Assembly (NCBI RefSeq): GCF_900095285.1
Contig: NZ_LT607734.1
Coordinates: 930,001-994,000, forward strand
Length of the DNA stretch: 64,000 nucleotides
Source: Fusobacterium gastrosuis
GTDB taxonomy: Bacteria > Fusobacteriota > Fusobacteriia > Fusobacteriales > Fusobacteriaceae
Direction: 5' to 3'
Shown here: positions 1-10,523 of the stretch, piece by piece
How the letters are laid out: the number at the start of each line of letters is the position of its first letter
Position numbering within the stretch: position 1 is the stretch's first letter
The notes under the pieces: model-generated
Seen by the model: the letters and a program-made list of their open reading frames with translations, nothing else
The model's database searches: none
Told to the model about the DNA's origin: nothing
Position numbers and translations under genes: made by a program

Positions 1-1
1 A

Positions 2-409
2 CATAGACCTGTAATGCTTCATAGAGTTATTTATGGTTCGATAGAAAGATTTATAGGAATATTAATAGAACACTATGCAGGTGCATTCCCTATGTGGTTA
101 GCGCCAGTTCAAGTAAAAGTTTTGACTATCAATGATGAATGTGTACCTTATGCAAAAGAAATTATGGAAAAATTACAAGAATTAGGAATAAGAGCAGAAT
201 TAGATGATAGAATAGAAACAATTGGATATAAAATAAGAGAGGCAAATGGAAGATATAAAATTCCTATGCAACTTGTAATAGGTAAGGCTGAAGTTGAGAA
301 CAGAGAAGTAAATATTAGAAGATTCGGATCAAAAGATCAATTTTCACAACCACTAAATGATTTTTACAATTATGTTCTGGATGAAGCAGCAATAAAATTT
401 GATAAATAA
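2..409 (+). CDS. thrS: threonyl-tRNA synthetase, C-terminal part (5' end outside window)
   Basis: The open frame enters from the left edge, so only about the last 135 residues are visible. It begins at class II synthetase motif 3 (RPVMLHRVIYGSIERF), whose arginine contacts ATP, and continues into the anticodon-binding domain (APVQVKVLTIND, then the ELDDR and GYKIREA stretches typical of ThrRS). The enzyme charges tRNA-Thr in the cytoplasm. The ATG at 14 is an internal methionine, not the start. A strong terminator follows directly, so the gene ends its own transcription unit and is separate from the heat-shock operon. Identification rests on the motif 3 sequence and is secure for this fragment. 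Confidence 0.95.
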   Translation, partial: HRPVMLHRVIYGSIERFIGILIEHYAGAFPMWLAPVQVKVLTINDECVPYAKEIMEKLQELGIRAELDDRIETIGYKIREANGRYKIPMQLVIGKAEVENREVNIRRFGSKDQFSQPLNDFYNYVLDEAAIKFDK

Positions 410-418
410 AAACGATTT

Positions 419-452
419 AATAGTCCCAAGATTCAAAATGGGACTATTTTTT
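419..452 (+). terminator. rho-independent terminator after thrS
   Basis: ATAGTCCCA pairs with TGGGACTAT around an 11-base loop and is followed by a run of T. Confidence 0.85.
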
Positions 453-571
453 ATTATAAGAACCCATAAGCCATTGTTGCAACAGAAGTTAACTGATGAA
501 ATAGATTTTATATTAAAAATAGAAGTTAATAAATAAAAAAATAAAATATAAAAAAAATTTTTAATATTTTC

Positions 572-600
572 TTGACAAAGTAAAGAAGTTATAGTATTAT
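572..600 (+). promoter_or_regulatory. sigma-70-type promoter of the hrcA operon
   Basis: A perfect -35 (TTGACA, 572-577) and a -10 of TATTAT (595-600) are separated by exactly 17 bases. The CIRCE operator begins about 12 bases downstream, so it would cover the transcription start region, as expected for HrcA repression. Confidence 0.85.
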
Positions 601-611
601 CATTTTATAAA

Positions 612-638
612 TTAGCACTCTATATAAATGAGTGCTAA
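612..638 (+). promoter_or_regulatory. CIRCE operator (HrcA binding site)
   Basis: TTAGCACTC, nine bases, then GAGTGCTAA: a perfect match to the CIRCE inverted repeat. It lies between the promoter and hrcA, so HrcA should repress its own operon (hrcA-grpE-dnaK-dnaJ). I found no second CIRCE before dnaK or dnaJ. Confidence 0.97.
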
Positions 639-672
639 CATAAAGGTTAAAAATTGGAACTGAGGTGAGTTT

Positions 673-1695
673 ATGAATATATCTGACAGAGAGAAGTTAG
701 TACTTAATGCGATTATAGATTATTATCTAACTTTTGGAGATACTATTGGCTCGAGGACATTAGTAAAAAAATATGGAATAGACTTATCTTCAGCAACAAT
801 TAGAAATGTTATGGCAGATTTAGAAGACATGGGTTTCATTGAAAAAACGCATACATCATCGGGAAGAATTCCGACAGATATGGGATATAAATATTATCTA
901 AGTGAACTTTTAAAAGTTGAAAGATTAACTCAGGAAGAAAAAGAAAATATAAGTCTTGTATATAATAGAAGAGTAAACGAATTGGATAATATTTTAAAAA
1001 GAACATCTAATTTGTTATCAAAACTTACTAATTATGCAGGGATAGCAATAGAGCCTAAGACAACTAATGAAAAAGTTGAAAAGATAGAATTTGTACATAT
1101 AGATGAATATATGATAATGATGGTCATAGTTATGGCAGATAGAAGAGTCAAAACTAAAAATATTCATCTAACATATCCTATGACAAAAATGGAGCTTGAA
1201 GAAAAAACAAGAGAACTAAACAGTAAAATAAAAAATAATGAAATAGATATTTTACAAATAGAAAGATATTTACTAGGTGAAGATGATTTAAATTATGAAG
1301 ATGATATGCTTGAAAGTGAAAACTTCAGTAAATACTTTGTAAATAATCTATCAAGTATGCTTAAAGACAAAAGTATAGATGAAGCAGCTAATGTAATAGA
1401 GTTTTTTAACGAGAGAGGCGATATAAGAGAATTATTTGAAAAGCTTATAGAACAAAGAGCCAGAGAAGCTAGAGAAACTGAAGTGAATGTAATTTTTGGA
1501 GATGATTTAGGCATAAAAGAACTTGAAGATTTTAGTTTTGTGTATTCTATTTATAATATAGGCGGTTCTCAAGGAATAATAGGTGTAATGGGGCCTAAAA
1601 GAATGGCATATTCTAAAACGATGGGACTTATAAATCATGTAAGTAGAGAGGTGAACAAAGTTCTTAACTTGATAGAAAAAAAAGATAAAAAATAG
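673..1695 (+). CDS. hrcA: heat-inducible transcription repressor HrcA
   Basis: This 340-residue protein is the usual HrcA length. The N-terminal winged helix lies at roughly residues 1-75 (REKLVLNAIIDYYLTFGDTI, then SSATIRNVMADLEDMGFI and the SGRIPTDMGYKYYL wing). The rest is the GAF-like core and dimerisation region ending in FSFVYSIYNIGGSQGIIGVMGPKRMAYSK-type sequence. It represses chaperone genes by binding CIRCE and depends on GroEL in other bacteria. The start follows a GAGGTGAG ribosome site. It is the first gene of hrcA-grpE-dnaK-dnaJ, lying 17 bases before grpE, and is autoregulated through the perfect CIRCE upstream. Confidence 0.97.
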   Translation: MNISDREKLVLNAIIDYYLTFGDTIGSRTLVKKYGIDLSSATIRNVMADLEDMGFIEKTHTSSGRIPTDMGYKYYLSELLKVERLTQEEKENISLVYNRRVNELDNILKRTSNLLSKLTNYAGIAIEPKTTNEKVEKIEFVHIDEYMIMMVIVMADRRVKTKNIHLTYPMTKMELEEKTRELNSKIKNNEIDILQIERYLLGEDDLNYEDDMLESENFSKYFVNNLSSMLKDKSIDEAANVIEFFNERGDIRELFEKLIEQRAREARETEVNVIFGDDLGIKELEDFSFVYSIYNIGGSQGIIGVMGPKRMAYSKTMGLINHVSREVNKVLNLIEKKDKK

Positions 1696-1712
1696 AAGAA
1701 TGGAGGCTATGA

Positions 1713-2306
1713 ATGCAAGATAATGAAATAAAGGAAGAGATACTTGAAGAAAAAATAGAAGAGCAAAAAGAGGATATTCCTGAAGCAGAGGAAGTAAAAT
1801 TGCAAGAAGATTGTGGTTGTGAAGAAAAAAATGAAGAAGAAAATGAGAAAATTATTAAGGATGATGTGGAAAAATTAAAAGCTGAGCTTGAAGATTGGAA
1901 GCAATCATATATGAGAAAACAAGCGGATTTTCAAAACTTTAGTAAAAGAAAAGAAAAGGAGTTAGAAGAGCTTAGAAAGTTTTCATCAGAAAAAATAATA
2001 ACAAAATTTTTAGGAAGTTTGGATAATTTGGAAAGAGCCGTAGAGGCTTCTAGTTCAACAAAAGATTTTGATAGTCTTGTTAAAGGCGTTGAGATGATAA
2101 TAAGAAATCTTCAGGATATAATAAGTTCTGAAGGAGTAGAAGAAATAAAATCAGTAGGAGAGTATGATCCACAATATCACCACGCTGTTTCGGTTGAAGA
2201 TAATCCAGATTTTAAAGAAAATGAAATAGTAAGGGTATTACAAAAAGGTTATACAATGAAAGGAAAAGTTATAAGACCGGCTATGGTTACTGTAAAAAAA
2301 GCATAG
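1713..2306 (+). CDS. grpE: nucleotide exchange factor GrpE
   Basis: The protein has 197 residues. An acidic, low-complexity N-terminus (about residues 1-45, rich in Glu and containing a CGCEEK stretch) precedes the long dimerisation helix (VEKLKAELEDWKQSYMRKQADFQNFSKR) and the C-terminal beta domain with the GrpE signature (EYDPQYHHAVS through IVRVLQKGYTMKGKVIRPAMV). GrpE releases ADP from DnaK. It sits between hrcA and dnaK, with a GGAGG-like ribosome site 8 bases before the ATG. The acidic leader is longer than in E. coli, and the two cysteines in it are unusual but do not touch the functional domains. Confidence 0.97.
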   Translation: MQDNEIKEEILEEKIEEQKEDIPEAEEVKLQEDCGCEEKNEEENEKIIKDDVEKLKAELEDWKQSYMRKQADFQNFSKRKEKELEELRKFSSEKIITKFLGSLDNLERAVEASSSTKDFDSLVKGVEMIIRNLQDIISSEGVEEIKSVGEYDPQYHHAVSVEDNPDFKENEIVRVLQKGYTMKGKVIRPAMVTVKKA

Positions 2307-2383
2307 AATAAGTAAAAAAATTTTTGAACAAAAGTAAAATTTTGTTCTGATGTGAATGTTTATAAAAATATTGATATATATAG

Positions 2384-4210
<1,827 letters not shown>

Positions 4211-4272
4211 TCTTATTTTTGATAAAATAACTCACTCCCCCGTATAAAGAGAGTTATAAATAGAATAAATGT

Positions 4273-4310
4273 GACTGTTATATTCAGGAATATTAAAGAA
4301 TGTAACAGTC
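4273..4310 (+). promoter_or_regulatory. stable hairpin in the dnaK-dnaJ gap
   Basis: GACTGTTATATTC (4273-4285) pairs with GAATGTAACAGTC (4298-4310) over 13 pairs with one G-U, closing a 12-base loop. No T run follows, so it does not look like a simple terminator. An mRNA processing, stabilising or attenuating element is an inference. The whole dnaK-dnaJ gap is 238 bases, long for an operon. Confidence 0.6.
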
Positions 4311-4448
4311 CATTTGTCTGTTTAAGATAAAAAATTTTAATATTAAATTAAATATTATAAAGCATTCTTAATAAGAAGTATCAAATTTGTAGATTAATCT
4401 TAAAATTATAATATGTAGTTTATTATTAAAAAAAGAGGAGAAAAAAAT

Positions 4449-5648
4449 ATGGCAAAAAGAGACTATTATGAAGTCCTTGAAATAACTAAGGGAGCAAGTG
4501 AAACAGAAATAAAAAAAGCATACAGAAAAGCTGCAATGAAGTATCATCCAGATAAATTTACCAATGCTTCTGAAAAAGAAAGAAAAGAAGCTGAAGAAAA
4601 ATTCAAAGAAGCAAATGAGGCTTATCAAGTTTTATCAGACCCACAAAAAAAACAACAGTATGACCAATATGGACATGCAGCTTTTGAACAAGGTGCAGGT
4701 GGCTTTGGAGGTGCAGGATTTGATTTTGGAGATATTTTTGGAGATATCTTTGGAAGTGGATTCGGCGGTGGCTTCGGAGGATTTGGTGGTTTTGGAGAAT
4801 CATCAAGAAGAAGCTATGTAGAAGCTGGAGCTGATTTAAGATATACATTAGAAATAAGTTTGGAAGAAGCAGCTGAAGGTGTAGAAAAAACAATAAAGTA
4901 TAAGAGAACTGGGAAATGCCATGTATGTAATGGAACAGGAGCAGAAGATAAGCATATGAAAACTTGTCCTAAATGTAATGGAAAGGGGCATATTTTAACA
5001 CAACAAAGAACAATTTTAGGAGTTATGCAATCTCAAACTGTTTGTCCGGAATGTCATGGAAAAGGTGAAATTCCAGAAAAAAGATGTAAAGCTTGTAATG
5101 GAAGCGGATTGGAAAAAGAAACAGTTGAAAAGAAAGTAAATATACCAGCTGGTATAGATGATGGTCAAAAATTAAAATTTACAGGTATGGGAGAAGCAAG
5201 TGCATCAGGTGGTCCTAATGGTGATTTATATGTACTTATAAAAATAAAAAAACACGATATTTTTGAAAGAGATGAACAAGATTTATATTGTGAAGTGCCA
5301 ATATCGTATTCTATGGCTGTATTGGGAGGAGAAATCGAAATTCCAACTTTATCAGGAAAGAAAACTATAAGAATACCTGAAGGAATGGAAAGTGGAAAAT
5401 CTTTAAAAGTTAGAGGCGAAGGAATAAAATCTTTAAGAAGTGGATATAAGGGAGATATTATAGTTAGAATAATTATAGAAACTCCTAGAAATCTGACTGA
5501 TAAACAAAAAGAATTATTGCAAAAATTTGAAGAAAGTTTAAATGATAAAAATTATGAAAAGAAAACTAGTTTTTTTAAGAAAGTAAAAAAGTTTTTTAAG
5601 AATGCAAAAGATCAATTAGAAAAAGAAATTGAAAATATAGTTGACTAA
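4449..5648 (+). CDS. dnaJ: chaperone DnaJ (Hsp40, type I)
   Basis: The protein has 399 residues. The N-terminal J-domain carries HPD at residues 33-35 ([10 protein letters not shown]). It is followed by a Gly/Phe-rich region (residues about 75-115) and the zinc-binding domain with four CxxCxGxG repeats: [24 protein letters not shown] and CKACNGSG (about residues 157-220). Two C-terminal beta domains bind client proteins. The C-terminal tail is extended and lysine-rich ([13 protein letters not shown]). It stimulates the ATPase of DnaK. The start follows AGAGGAG. It is the last gene of the operon, with a terminator 40 bases after the stop. Confidence 0.97.
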   Translation: MAKRDYYEVLEITKGASETEIKKAYRKAAMKYHPDKFTNASEKERKEAEEKFKEANEAYQVLSDPQKKQQYDQYGHAAFEQGAGGFGGAGFDFGDIFGDIFGSGFGGGFGGFGGFGESSRRSYVEAGADLRYTLEISLEEAAEGVEKTIKYKRTGKCHVCNGTGAEDKHMKTCPKCNGKGHILTQQRTILGVMQSQTVCPECHGKGEIPEKRCKACNGSGLEKETVEKKVNIPAGIDDGQKLKFTGMGEASASGGPNGDLYVLIKIKKHDIFERDEQDLYCEVPISYSMAVLGGEIEIPTLSGKKTIRIPEGMESGKSLKVRGEGIKSLRSGYKGDIIVRIIIETPRNLTDKQKELLQKFEESLNDKNYEKKTSFFKKVKKFFKNAKDQLEKEIENIVD

Positions 5649-5688
5649 GTCAAAAATAAATAATAGAATAAGTTTTAAAAATAAAAGA

Positions 5689-5736
5689 GGCTGTTATGAA
5701 TTTCATTATAGAATTCAACAGCCCCAATTTTTATTT
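5689..5736 (+). terminator. terminator after dnaJ
   Basis: GGCTGT and TGAATT pair with AATTCA and ACAGCC, with a small bulge in the left arm, followed by a T-rich tract. It ends the hrcA operon. Confidence 0.75.
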
Positions 5737-5759
5737 TAAGATTTAGATGAGGTAACAAA

Positions 5760-6716
5760 ATGAAAGAATACAGACCATCAATACTATTTAAAAATAGGCA
5801 CATTAATACAATATTTCCTACATACTTTAGAAAAGTGAATGTGAAATATGAAAGAGAAAGAATTAATTTAAAAAATAAAGATTTCTTAGATTTTGATTGG
5901 ATAAAAAATAATAGTACAAAATTAATAATTTTATGTCATGGTTTAGAAGGAAGTTCAGAGAGTCATTATATAAAAGCATTTTCAAAATATTTTTCAGAAA
6001 GAAATTGGGATATTCTGGCTTTAAACTATAGATCATGTAGTGGAGAAGTGAATAGGAGTCCAAATTATTATGTATCTGGAAAAGGTGATGAAATTGATAT
6101 TGCACTGGATTATTCAAAAAAATATGAAAATATTATATTGGCTGGTTTTAGTTTAGGAGCGAACAAAGTCTTACATTATATGGGGAATACAGAAAATAAA
6201 TTGGAAAGTATAAAGGGAGCTTTTGTAGTTTCACCACCCTGTGATTTGTATGGAAGTTCAATTATGATGAATAAAGGTATAAACAAAATATATGCTAATT
6301 TCTTTTTAAAACAATTAAAAGAAAAAGTTTTTCAGAAAATAAAAAAATATCCGGATATTTTTTTAAATTCAAATGTATCTATTGAAAAAGCATTGAAAGC
6401 TAAAACTTTGATTGAGTTTGATGATGAATTTACAGCTAAAGTAAATGGGTATAAGGATGCATTTGAGTATTATACTAAAAATAGTTCAATTTATAGTCTA
6501 TGTAAAATAGATAAACCTTGCCATATAGTGACGGCATTAGACGATCCTATGATGAGTAAAACATGCTACCCGACAGATGCAGTAAAGAAAAATAAAAATT
6601 TAAGTTTAAATACACCTAAATTTGGAGGGCATGTATCTTATGCTTCAATATCAGAGGAATATTGGTTAGAAAAATATGCATATGAGTATATAGAAACAAA
6701 AATACTAAAAAAATAA
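5760..6716 (+). CDS. alpha/beta hydrolase of the YheT family
   Basis: The 318-residue cytoplasmic protein has no signal peptide. The YheT-type entry motif NRHINTIFPTYFRK (from residue 12) is followed by the oxyanion strand LIILCHGLEGSSES and the nucleophile elbow GFSLGAN with Ser131. The probable acid is Asp in TALDDPM and the base is His in FGGHVSYAS near the C-terminus. Family members are esterases of unclear natural substrate. It stands alone between the dnaJ terminator and the permease gene, with only a weak GAGG ribosome site. The fold and catalytic triad are clear; the substrate is not. Confidence 0.85.
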   Translation: MKEYRPSILFKNRHINTIFPTYFRKVNVKYERERINLKNKDFLDFDWIKNNSTKLIILCHGLEGSSESHYIKAFSKYFSERNWDILALNYRSCSGEVNRSPNYYVSGKGDEIDIALDYSKKYENIILAGFSLGANKVLHYMGNTENKLESIKGAFVVSPPCDLYGSSIMMNKGINKIYANFFLKQLKEKVFQKIKKYPDIFLNSNVSIEKALKAKTLIEFDDEFTAKVNGYKDAFEYYTKNSSIYSLCKIDKPCHIVTALDDPMMSKTCYPTDAVKKNKNLSLNTPKFGGHVSYASISEEYWLEKYAYEYIETKILKK

Positions 6717-6813
6717 CATTATAATTTTAATATTCCTAAAAAAATAAGCTAGAAAAAAATAAAAATAGATATATAATAAAAGAGAATACTAATAAAAATA
6801 TGGAGATGTTAAG

Positions 6814-7692
6814 ATGAGAGAAAGCCAGGCTAAATTATCATTGATACTAGCAACATTTATATTTGGAACAATAGGAATATTCGTACATTACATAAATATG
6901 CCTACAACCATAATTGCTATTGTAAGAGGTTTTATAGGATCACTTTTTCTAATAGCTTTATCCAAATATAGAGGAGAAAAAATATCTGGAAAATCCATAA
7001 AGAATAATTTTAAATATCTCTTGTGTTCAGGTGTTTTAATAGGTTTAAATTGGATATTTTTATTTGAAGCTTATAAATATACAACTGTTGCAATAGCAAC
7101 TTTGTGTTGCTACTTAGCACCTATTTTTATAATGTTGGGCTCTCCTTTTATATTGAAAGAAAAATTAAGTAAAGTGAATATAATTTGTATATTAGTCGCT
7201 CTCTTGGGAATGTTTTTTATATCTGGTATTTTTGATGGTTTAAATTTAGCTACCGGTAATTTTAAAGGGATTTTATTGGGGGTTATGTCAGCCATTTGTT
7301 ATGCAGCTGTAATATTTATAAATAAGTCTTTAAAAAATATTTCTGCTAACGATATGACAATAGTTCAATTATTTGTTGCTGGAATTGCATTTTTACCCTA
7401 TGCATTGATAACTAAAAATAATATAGTAATTAATTTTAATATAATATCGATAATATTATTACTTATTTTAAGTATGCTTCACACGGGTTATGCATACGCT
7501 CTATATTTTAAATGTGTCAATACTTTAAAAACACAGACGGTAGCAATATATAGTTATATTGATCCAATTGTTGCGATAATTTTATCGACAATAATATTGA
7601 AACAAAAAATGAGTTTTTTGAATATGATTGGTGCTATTTTAATTTTAGGTTCAACTTTTGTAAGTGAATTTTTAGAAAATAAAAAAGGTTAA
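6814..7692 (+). CDS. DMT-superfamily (EamA) permease
   Basis: This 292-residue integral membrane protein has about ten hydrophobic segments arranged as two EamA repeats. The first begins SLILATFIFGTIGIFVHYI. The second (from about residue 150) contains LLGVMSAICYAAVIFINKSL and ends with the VYSYIDPIVAIILSTIIL-type segment conserved in the family. Members export or import amino acids and other metabolites across the inner membrane; the substrate cannot be read from the sequence. The ribosome site is GGAG, 9 bases upstream. The gene is monocistronic, followed directly by a strong terminator. Confidence 0.85.
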   Translation: MRESQAKLSLILATFIFGTIGIFVHYINMPTTIIAIVRGFIGSLFLIALSKYRGEKISGKSIKNNFKYLLCSGVLIGLNWIFLFEAYKYTTVAIATLCCYLAPIFIMLGSPFILKEKLSKVNIICILVALLGMFFISGIFDGLNLATGNFKGILLGVMSAICYAAVIFINKSLKNISANDMTIVQLFVAGIAFLPYALITKNNIVINFNIISIILLLILSMLHTGYAYALYFKCVNTLKTQTVAIYSYIDPIVAIILSTIILKQKMSFLNMIGAILILGSTFVSEFLENKKG

Positions 7693-7709
7693 AAGTAAAA
7701 GTTTAGTTT

Positions 7710-7744
7710 CCTTGTTGTTTTATATAGACAACAAGGATTTTTTA
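7710..7744 (+). terminator. terminator after the EamA gene
   Basis: CCTTGTTGT pairs with ACAACAAGG, followed by TTTTTT. A longer open frame starts inside this hairpin but is not the galK start. Confidence 0.85.
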
Positions 7745-7807
7745 TTAGCTTTATTTTTAATAATAATATATAATACAATCATTATGAAAAAATTTTGGAG
7801 GCTATCT

Positions 7808-8977
7808 ATGTTGGAAGAACTAATTGAGAAATTTGGTGAAAAATTTGGAGTACTAGAAAACATAAAAACTTATTTTTCACCGGGAAGAGTAAATTTAATA
7901 GGAGAACATACAGATTACAATGGAGGTTTTGTATTTCCTTGTGCCTTAGATTTTGGAACTTATGCAGTTGCAAGAAAAAGAGAAGATAAACTTTTTAGAA
8001 TGTATTCAAAAAATTTTGAAAATTTAGGAATAATTGAATTTAATTTAGATAATTTAACCTATGATAAAAAAGATGATTGGGCAAATTACCCAAAGGGAGT
8101 TATAAAAACTTTTTTAGATAAAGGGTATGTAATAGATAGAGGTATGGATATTCTATTTTTTGGGAATATTCCAAATGGTGCAGGTCTATCTTCATCTGCT
8201 TCAATAGAAGTTTTAGTGGCTGTAATATTAAAAGATTTATTCAAATTGAGTATTGATATGGTAGAAATGGTAAAATACTGCCAAATAGCAGAAAATAAAT
8301 TTATTGGAGTGAATTCCGGAATAATGGATCAATTTGCTGTGGGTATGGGGAAAAAGGACCATGCAATATTATTGGATTGTAATACTTTAACATATGAATA
8401 TGTACCAATTAAGTTAGAGGATATGAGTATAGTAATAGCCAATACAAATAAGAAAAGAGGTCTTGCTGATTCTAAATATAATGAAAGAAGAGCAAGCTGT
8501 GAAGCGGCAGTTGCACAGTTGAATAAAAATAACATAGATATAAAATATTTAGGAGAATTATCAGTTGCGAAGTTTGAAGAGGTAAAACATTTCATTAAAG
8601 ATGAAGAACAATTGAAAAGAGCAAATCATGCAGTTAGAGAAAATGAAAGAACAAAACTTGCTGTTGAAGTTTTAAAAGCAGGAGATATAGAAAGTTTTGG
8701 GAAATTGATGAATGATTCTCATATTTCATTGAGAGATGACTATGAAGTAACTGGGCTAGAACTAGATTCACTTGTCAAAGCAGCTTGGGATGAAGAAGGA
8801 ACTGTTGGTTCTCGTATGACTGGTGCTGGTTTTGGAGGATGTACAGTAAGTATAGTAAGAAATAAAAATTTGAAAACTTTTATAGCTAATGTGGGCAAAA
8901 AATATAAGGAAAAAACTGGGCTAGAAGCTAGTTTTTATGTGGCAAATGTAGGTGCGGGAGCAGACATATTAAAATAG
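7808..8977 (+). CDS. galK: galactokinase
   Basis: The 389-residue protein phosphorylates galactose to galactose-1-phosphate, the first Leloir step. Seen in it are the GHMP kinase signature for sugar binding (GRVNLIGEHTDYNGGFVFPC, about residue 25), the ATP loop PNGAGLSSSAS (about residue 117) and the C-terminal motif GSRMTGAGFGGCTVS. The frame is open upstream to 7712, but GGAGG lies 6 bases before the ATG at 7808 and the family N-terminus fits there. A TATAAT at 7769-7774 may be its -10. It is the first gene of galK-galT-galE. Confidence 0.96.
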   Translation: MLEELIEKFGEKFGVLENIKTYFSPGRVNLIGEHTDYNGGFVFPCALDFGTYAVARKREDKLFRMYSKNFENLGIIEFNLDNLTYDKKDDWANYPKGVIKTFLDKGYVIDRGMDILFFGNIPNGAGLSSSASIEVLVAVILKDLFKLSIDMVEMVKYCQIAENKFIGVNSGIMDQFAVGMGKKDHAILLDCNTLTYEYVPIKLEDMSIVIANTNKKRGLADSKYNERRASCEAAVAQLNKNNIDIKYLGELSVAKFEEVKHFIKDEEQLKRANHAVRENERTKLAVEVLKAGDIESFGKLMNDSHISLRDDYEVTGLELDSLVKAAWDEEGTVGSRMTGAGFGGCTVSIVRNKNLKTFIANVGKKYKEKTGLEASFYVANVGAGADILK

Positions 8978-8994
8978 GAAAATAGGAGTGAATG

Positions 8995-10515
8995 ATGATA
9001 TACACTTACATAGAACAACTTATAAATTATGGAATAAAAAATTCTTTGATTGAAGAGGAAGATAAAATAGTAGTAAAAAATGAAATTATGAATCTTTTGA
9101 ATTTAAAAGATTGGATAGGACCTAAAGAAATAAATTTTGCAATTCCTGAATATCCACAAGATATTTTAAATAAAATATGTGACTGGGCAGTATCTGAAAA
9201 AATTATAGAAAATGGTATAGGAGATAGAGATTTATTTGATACTTTACTTATGGGAAAAATGACTCCTTATCCAAGAGAAGTTATAGCTAAATTCAGAAAT
9301 CTGGCAGCAGAAAAAATTGAGAATGCAACAGAGGATTATTATAAATTTTCTAAGAAAACAAATTATATAAGGACAGATAGAATAGCCAAGAATTTGTATT
9401 GGCTTTCTCCAACAGAATATGGAGATTTAGAAATAACAATAAATTTATCAAAACCTGAAAAAGATCCAAAGGAAATTGAAAGAGAAAAATCTATGGCAAA
9501 GACAAACTACCCGAAATGTTTACTTTGCTATGAAAATATTGGTTTTTCTGGAACATTGACACATCCTGCCAGACAAAATCACAGAGTAATTCCTTTAGAC
9601 TTGGCAGGGGAAAAATGGTATTTTCAATACTCACCTTATGTTTATTACAATGAACACGCAATTATATTTTGCTCAGAGCATAGAGATATGAAAATAGATA
9701 GAGCTGCATTTAAAAGACTTGCAGATTTTATAACAGAATTTCCACATTATTTCTTAGGTTCAAATGCAGATTTGCCAATAGTGGGAGGATCAATTTTAAG
9801 CCACGATCACTATCAAGGAGGTAGACATGAATTTCCTATGGCAAAGGCTGAACTAGAAAGGAAAATTGAATTTAAAGATTATCAGGAAGTTGAAGCTGGC
9901 ATAGTAAAATGGCCAATGTCAGTAATAAGGTTGAGAGCCTTGGATAAGAATAAATTAATAAGCTTGGCAGATAAAATTTTAAGTAAATGGAGAGATTATT
10001 CAGATGAGGAAGTTGGAGTTTTGGCATATTCTGATGATAAGCCACATAATACTATAACACCAATATCTAGAAGAAGAGGAAAATACTATGAATTTGATTT
10101 AGTTCTTAGAAATAATAGGACAGATGAAAGTAATCCGCTAGGAATTTTTCATCCACATGCAGAATATCATAATATTAAAAAAGAAAATATAGGACTTATT
10201 GAAGTTATGGGACTTGCAGTTCTTCCTGGCAGGCTTAAAGATGAGATGAGGAAAATCGCTAAATATCTAAAAGAAAACTTATTAGATGAAATAAAAAATG
10301 ATAAGGACACAGCAAAACATTACGAATGGGTAAGTAAATTTTATAAAAAATATGAAAAAATAAATAATTTTTCTGAAGAGAATATTATAAAAAATATTCT
10401 GAATGTAGAAATAGGGATAACTTTTGCTAAAGTTTTAGAAAATGCCGGGGTGTTTAAAAGAAACGAACAAGGTCAGAAAGCATTTTTAAAATTTATAGAT
10501 GAGGTCAACAGATAG
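8995..10515 (+). CDS. galT: UDP-glucose--hexose-1-phosphate uridylyltransferase, class II
   Basis: The protein has 506 residues, the length of the Gram-positive class II GalT, well above the ~350 of class I. It exchanges galactose-1-phosphate with UDP-glucose. Visible motifs are CLLCYENIGFSG, HPARQNHRVIPLDL and the active-site region SILSHDHYQGGRHEFPM, which replaces the class I HPHGQ. Two ATGs occur at 8992 and 8995. AGGAG at 8984-8988 gives better spacing to the second, so I chose 8995. It lies between galK (17 bases upstream) and galE (8 bases downstream). Confidence 0.95.
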   Translation: MIYTYIEQLINYGIKNSLIEEEDKIVVKNEIMNLLNLKDWIGPKEINFAIPEYPQDILNKICDWAVSEKIIENGIGDRDLFDTLLMGKMTPYPREVIAKFRNLAAEKIENATEDYYKFSKKTNYIRTDRIAKNLYWLSPTEYGDLEITINLSKPEKDPKEIEREKSMAKTNYPKCLLCYENIGFSGTLTHPARQNHRVIPLDLAGEKWYFQYSPYVYYNEHAIIFCSEHRDMKIDRAAFKRLADFITEFPHYFLGSNADLPIVGGSILSHDHYQGGRHEFPMAKAELERKIEFKDYQEVEAGIVKWPMSVIRLRALDKNKLISLADKILSKWRDYSDEEVGVLAYSDDKPHNTITPISRRRGKYYEFDLVLRNNRTDESNPLGIFHPHAEYHNIKKENIGLIEVMGLAVLPGRLKDEMRKIAKYLKENLLDEIKNDKDTAKHYEWVSKFYKKYEKINNFSEENIIKNILNVEIGITFAKVLENAGVFKRNEQGQKAFLKFIDEVNR

Positions 10516-10523
10516 GAGGAATA

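Noticed and set aside
4227-4257. ATAACTC...GAGTTAT inverted repeat after dnaK as a second CIRCE
   Set aside because: The arms do not match TTAGCACTC and the spacer is 17 bases, not 9.
7712-7807. Upstream extension of galK
   Set aside because: It starts within the preceding terminator hairpin, and a good GGAGG-ATG pair exists at 7808.
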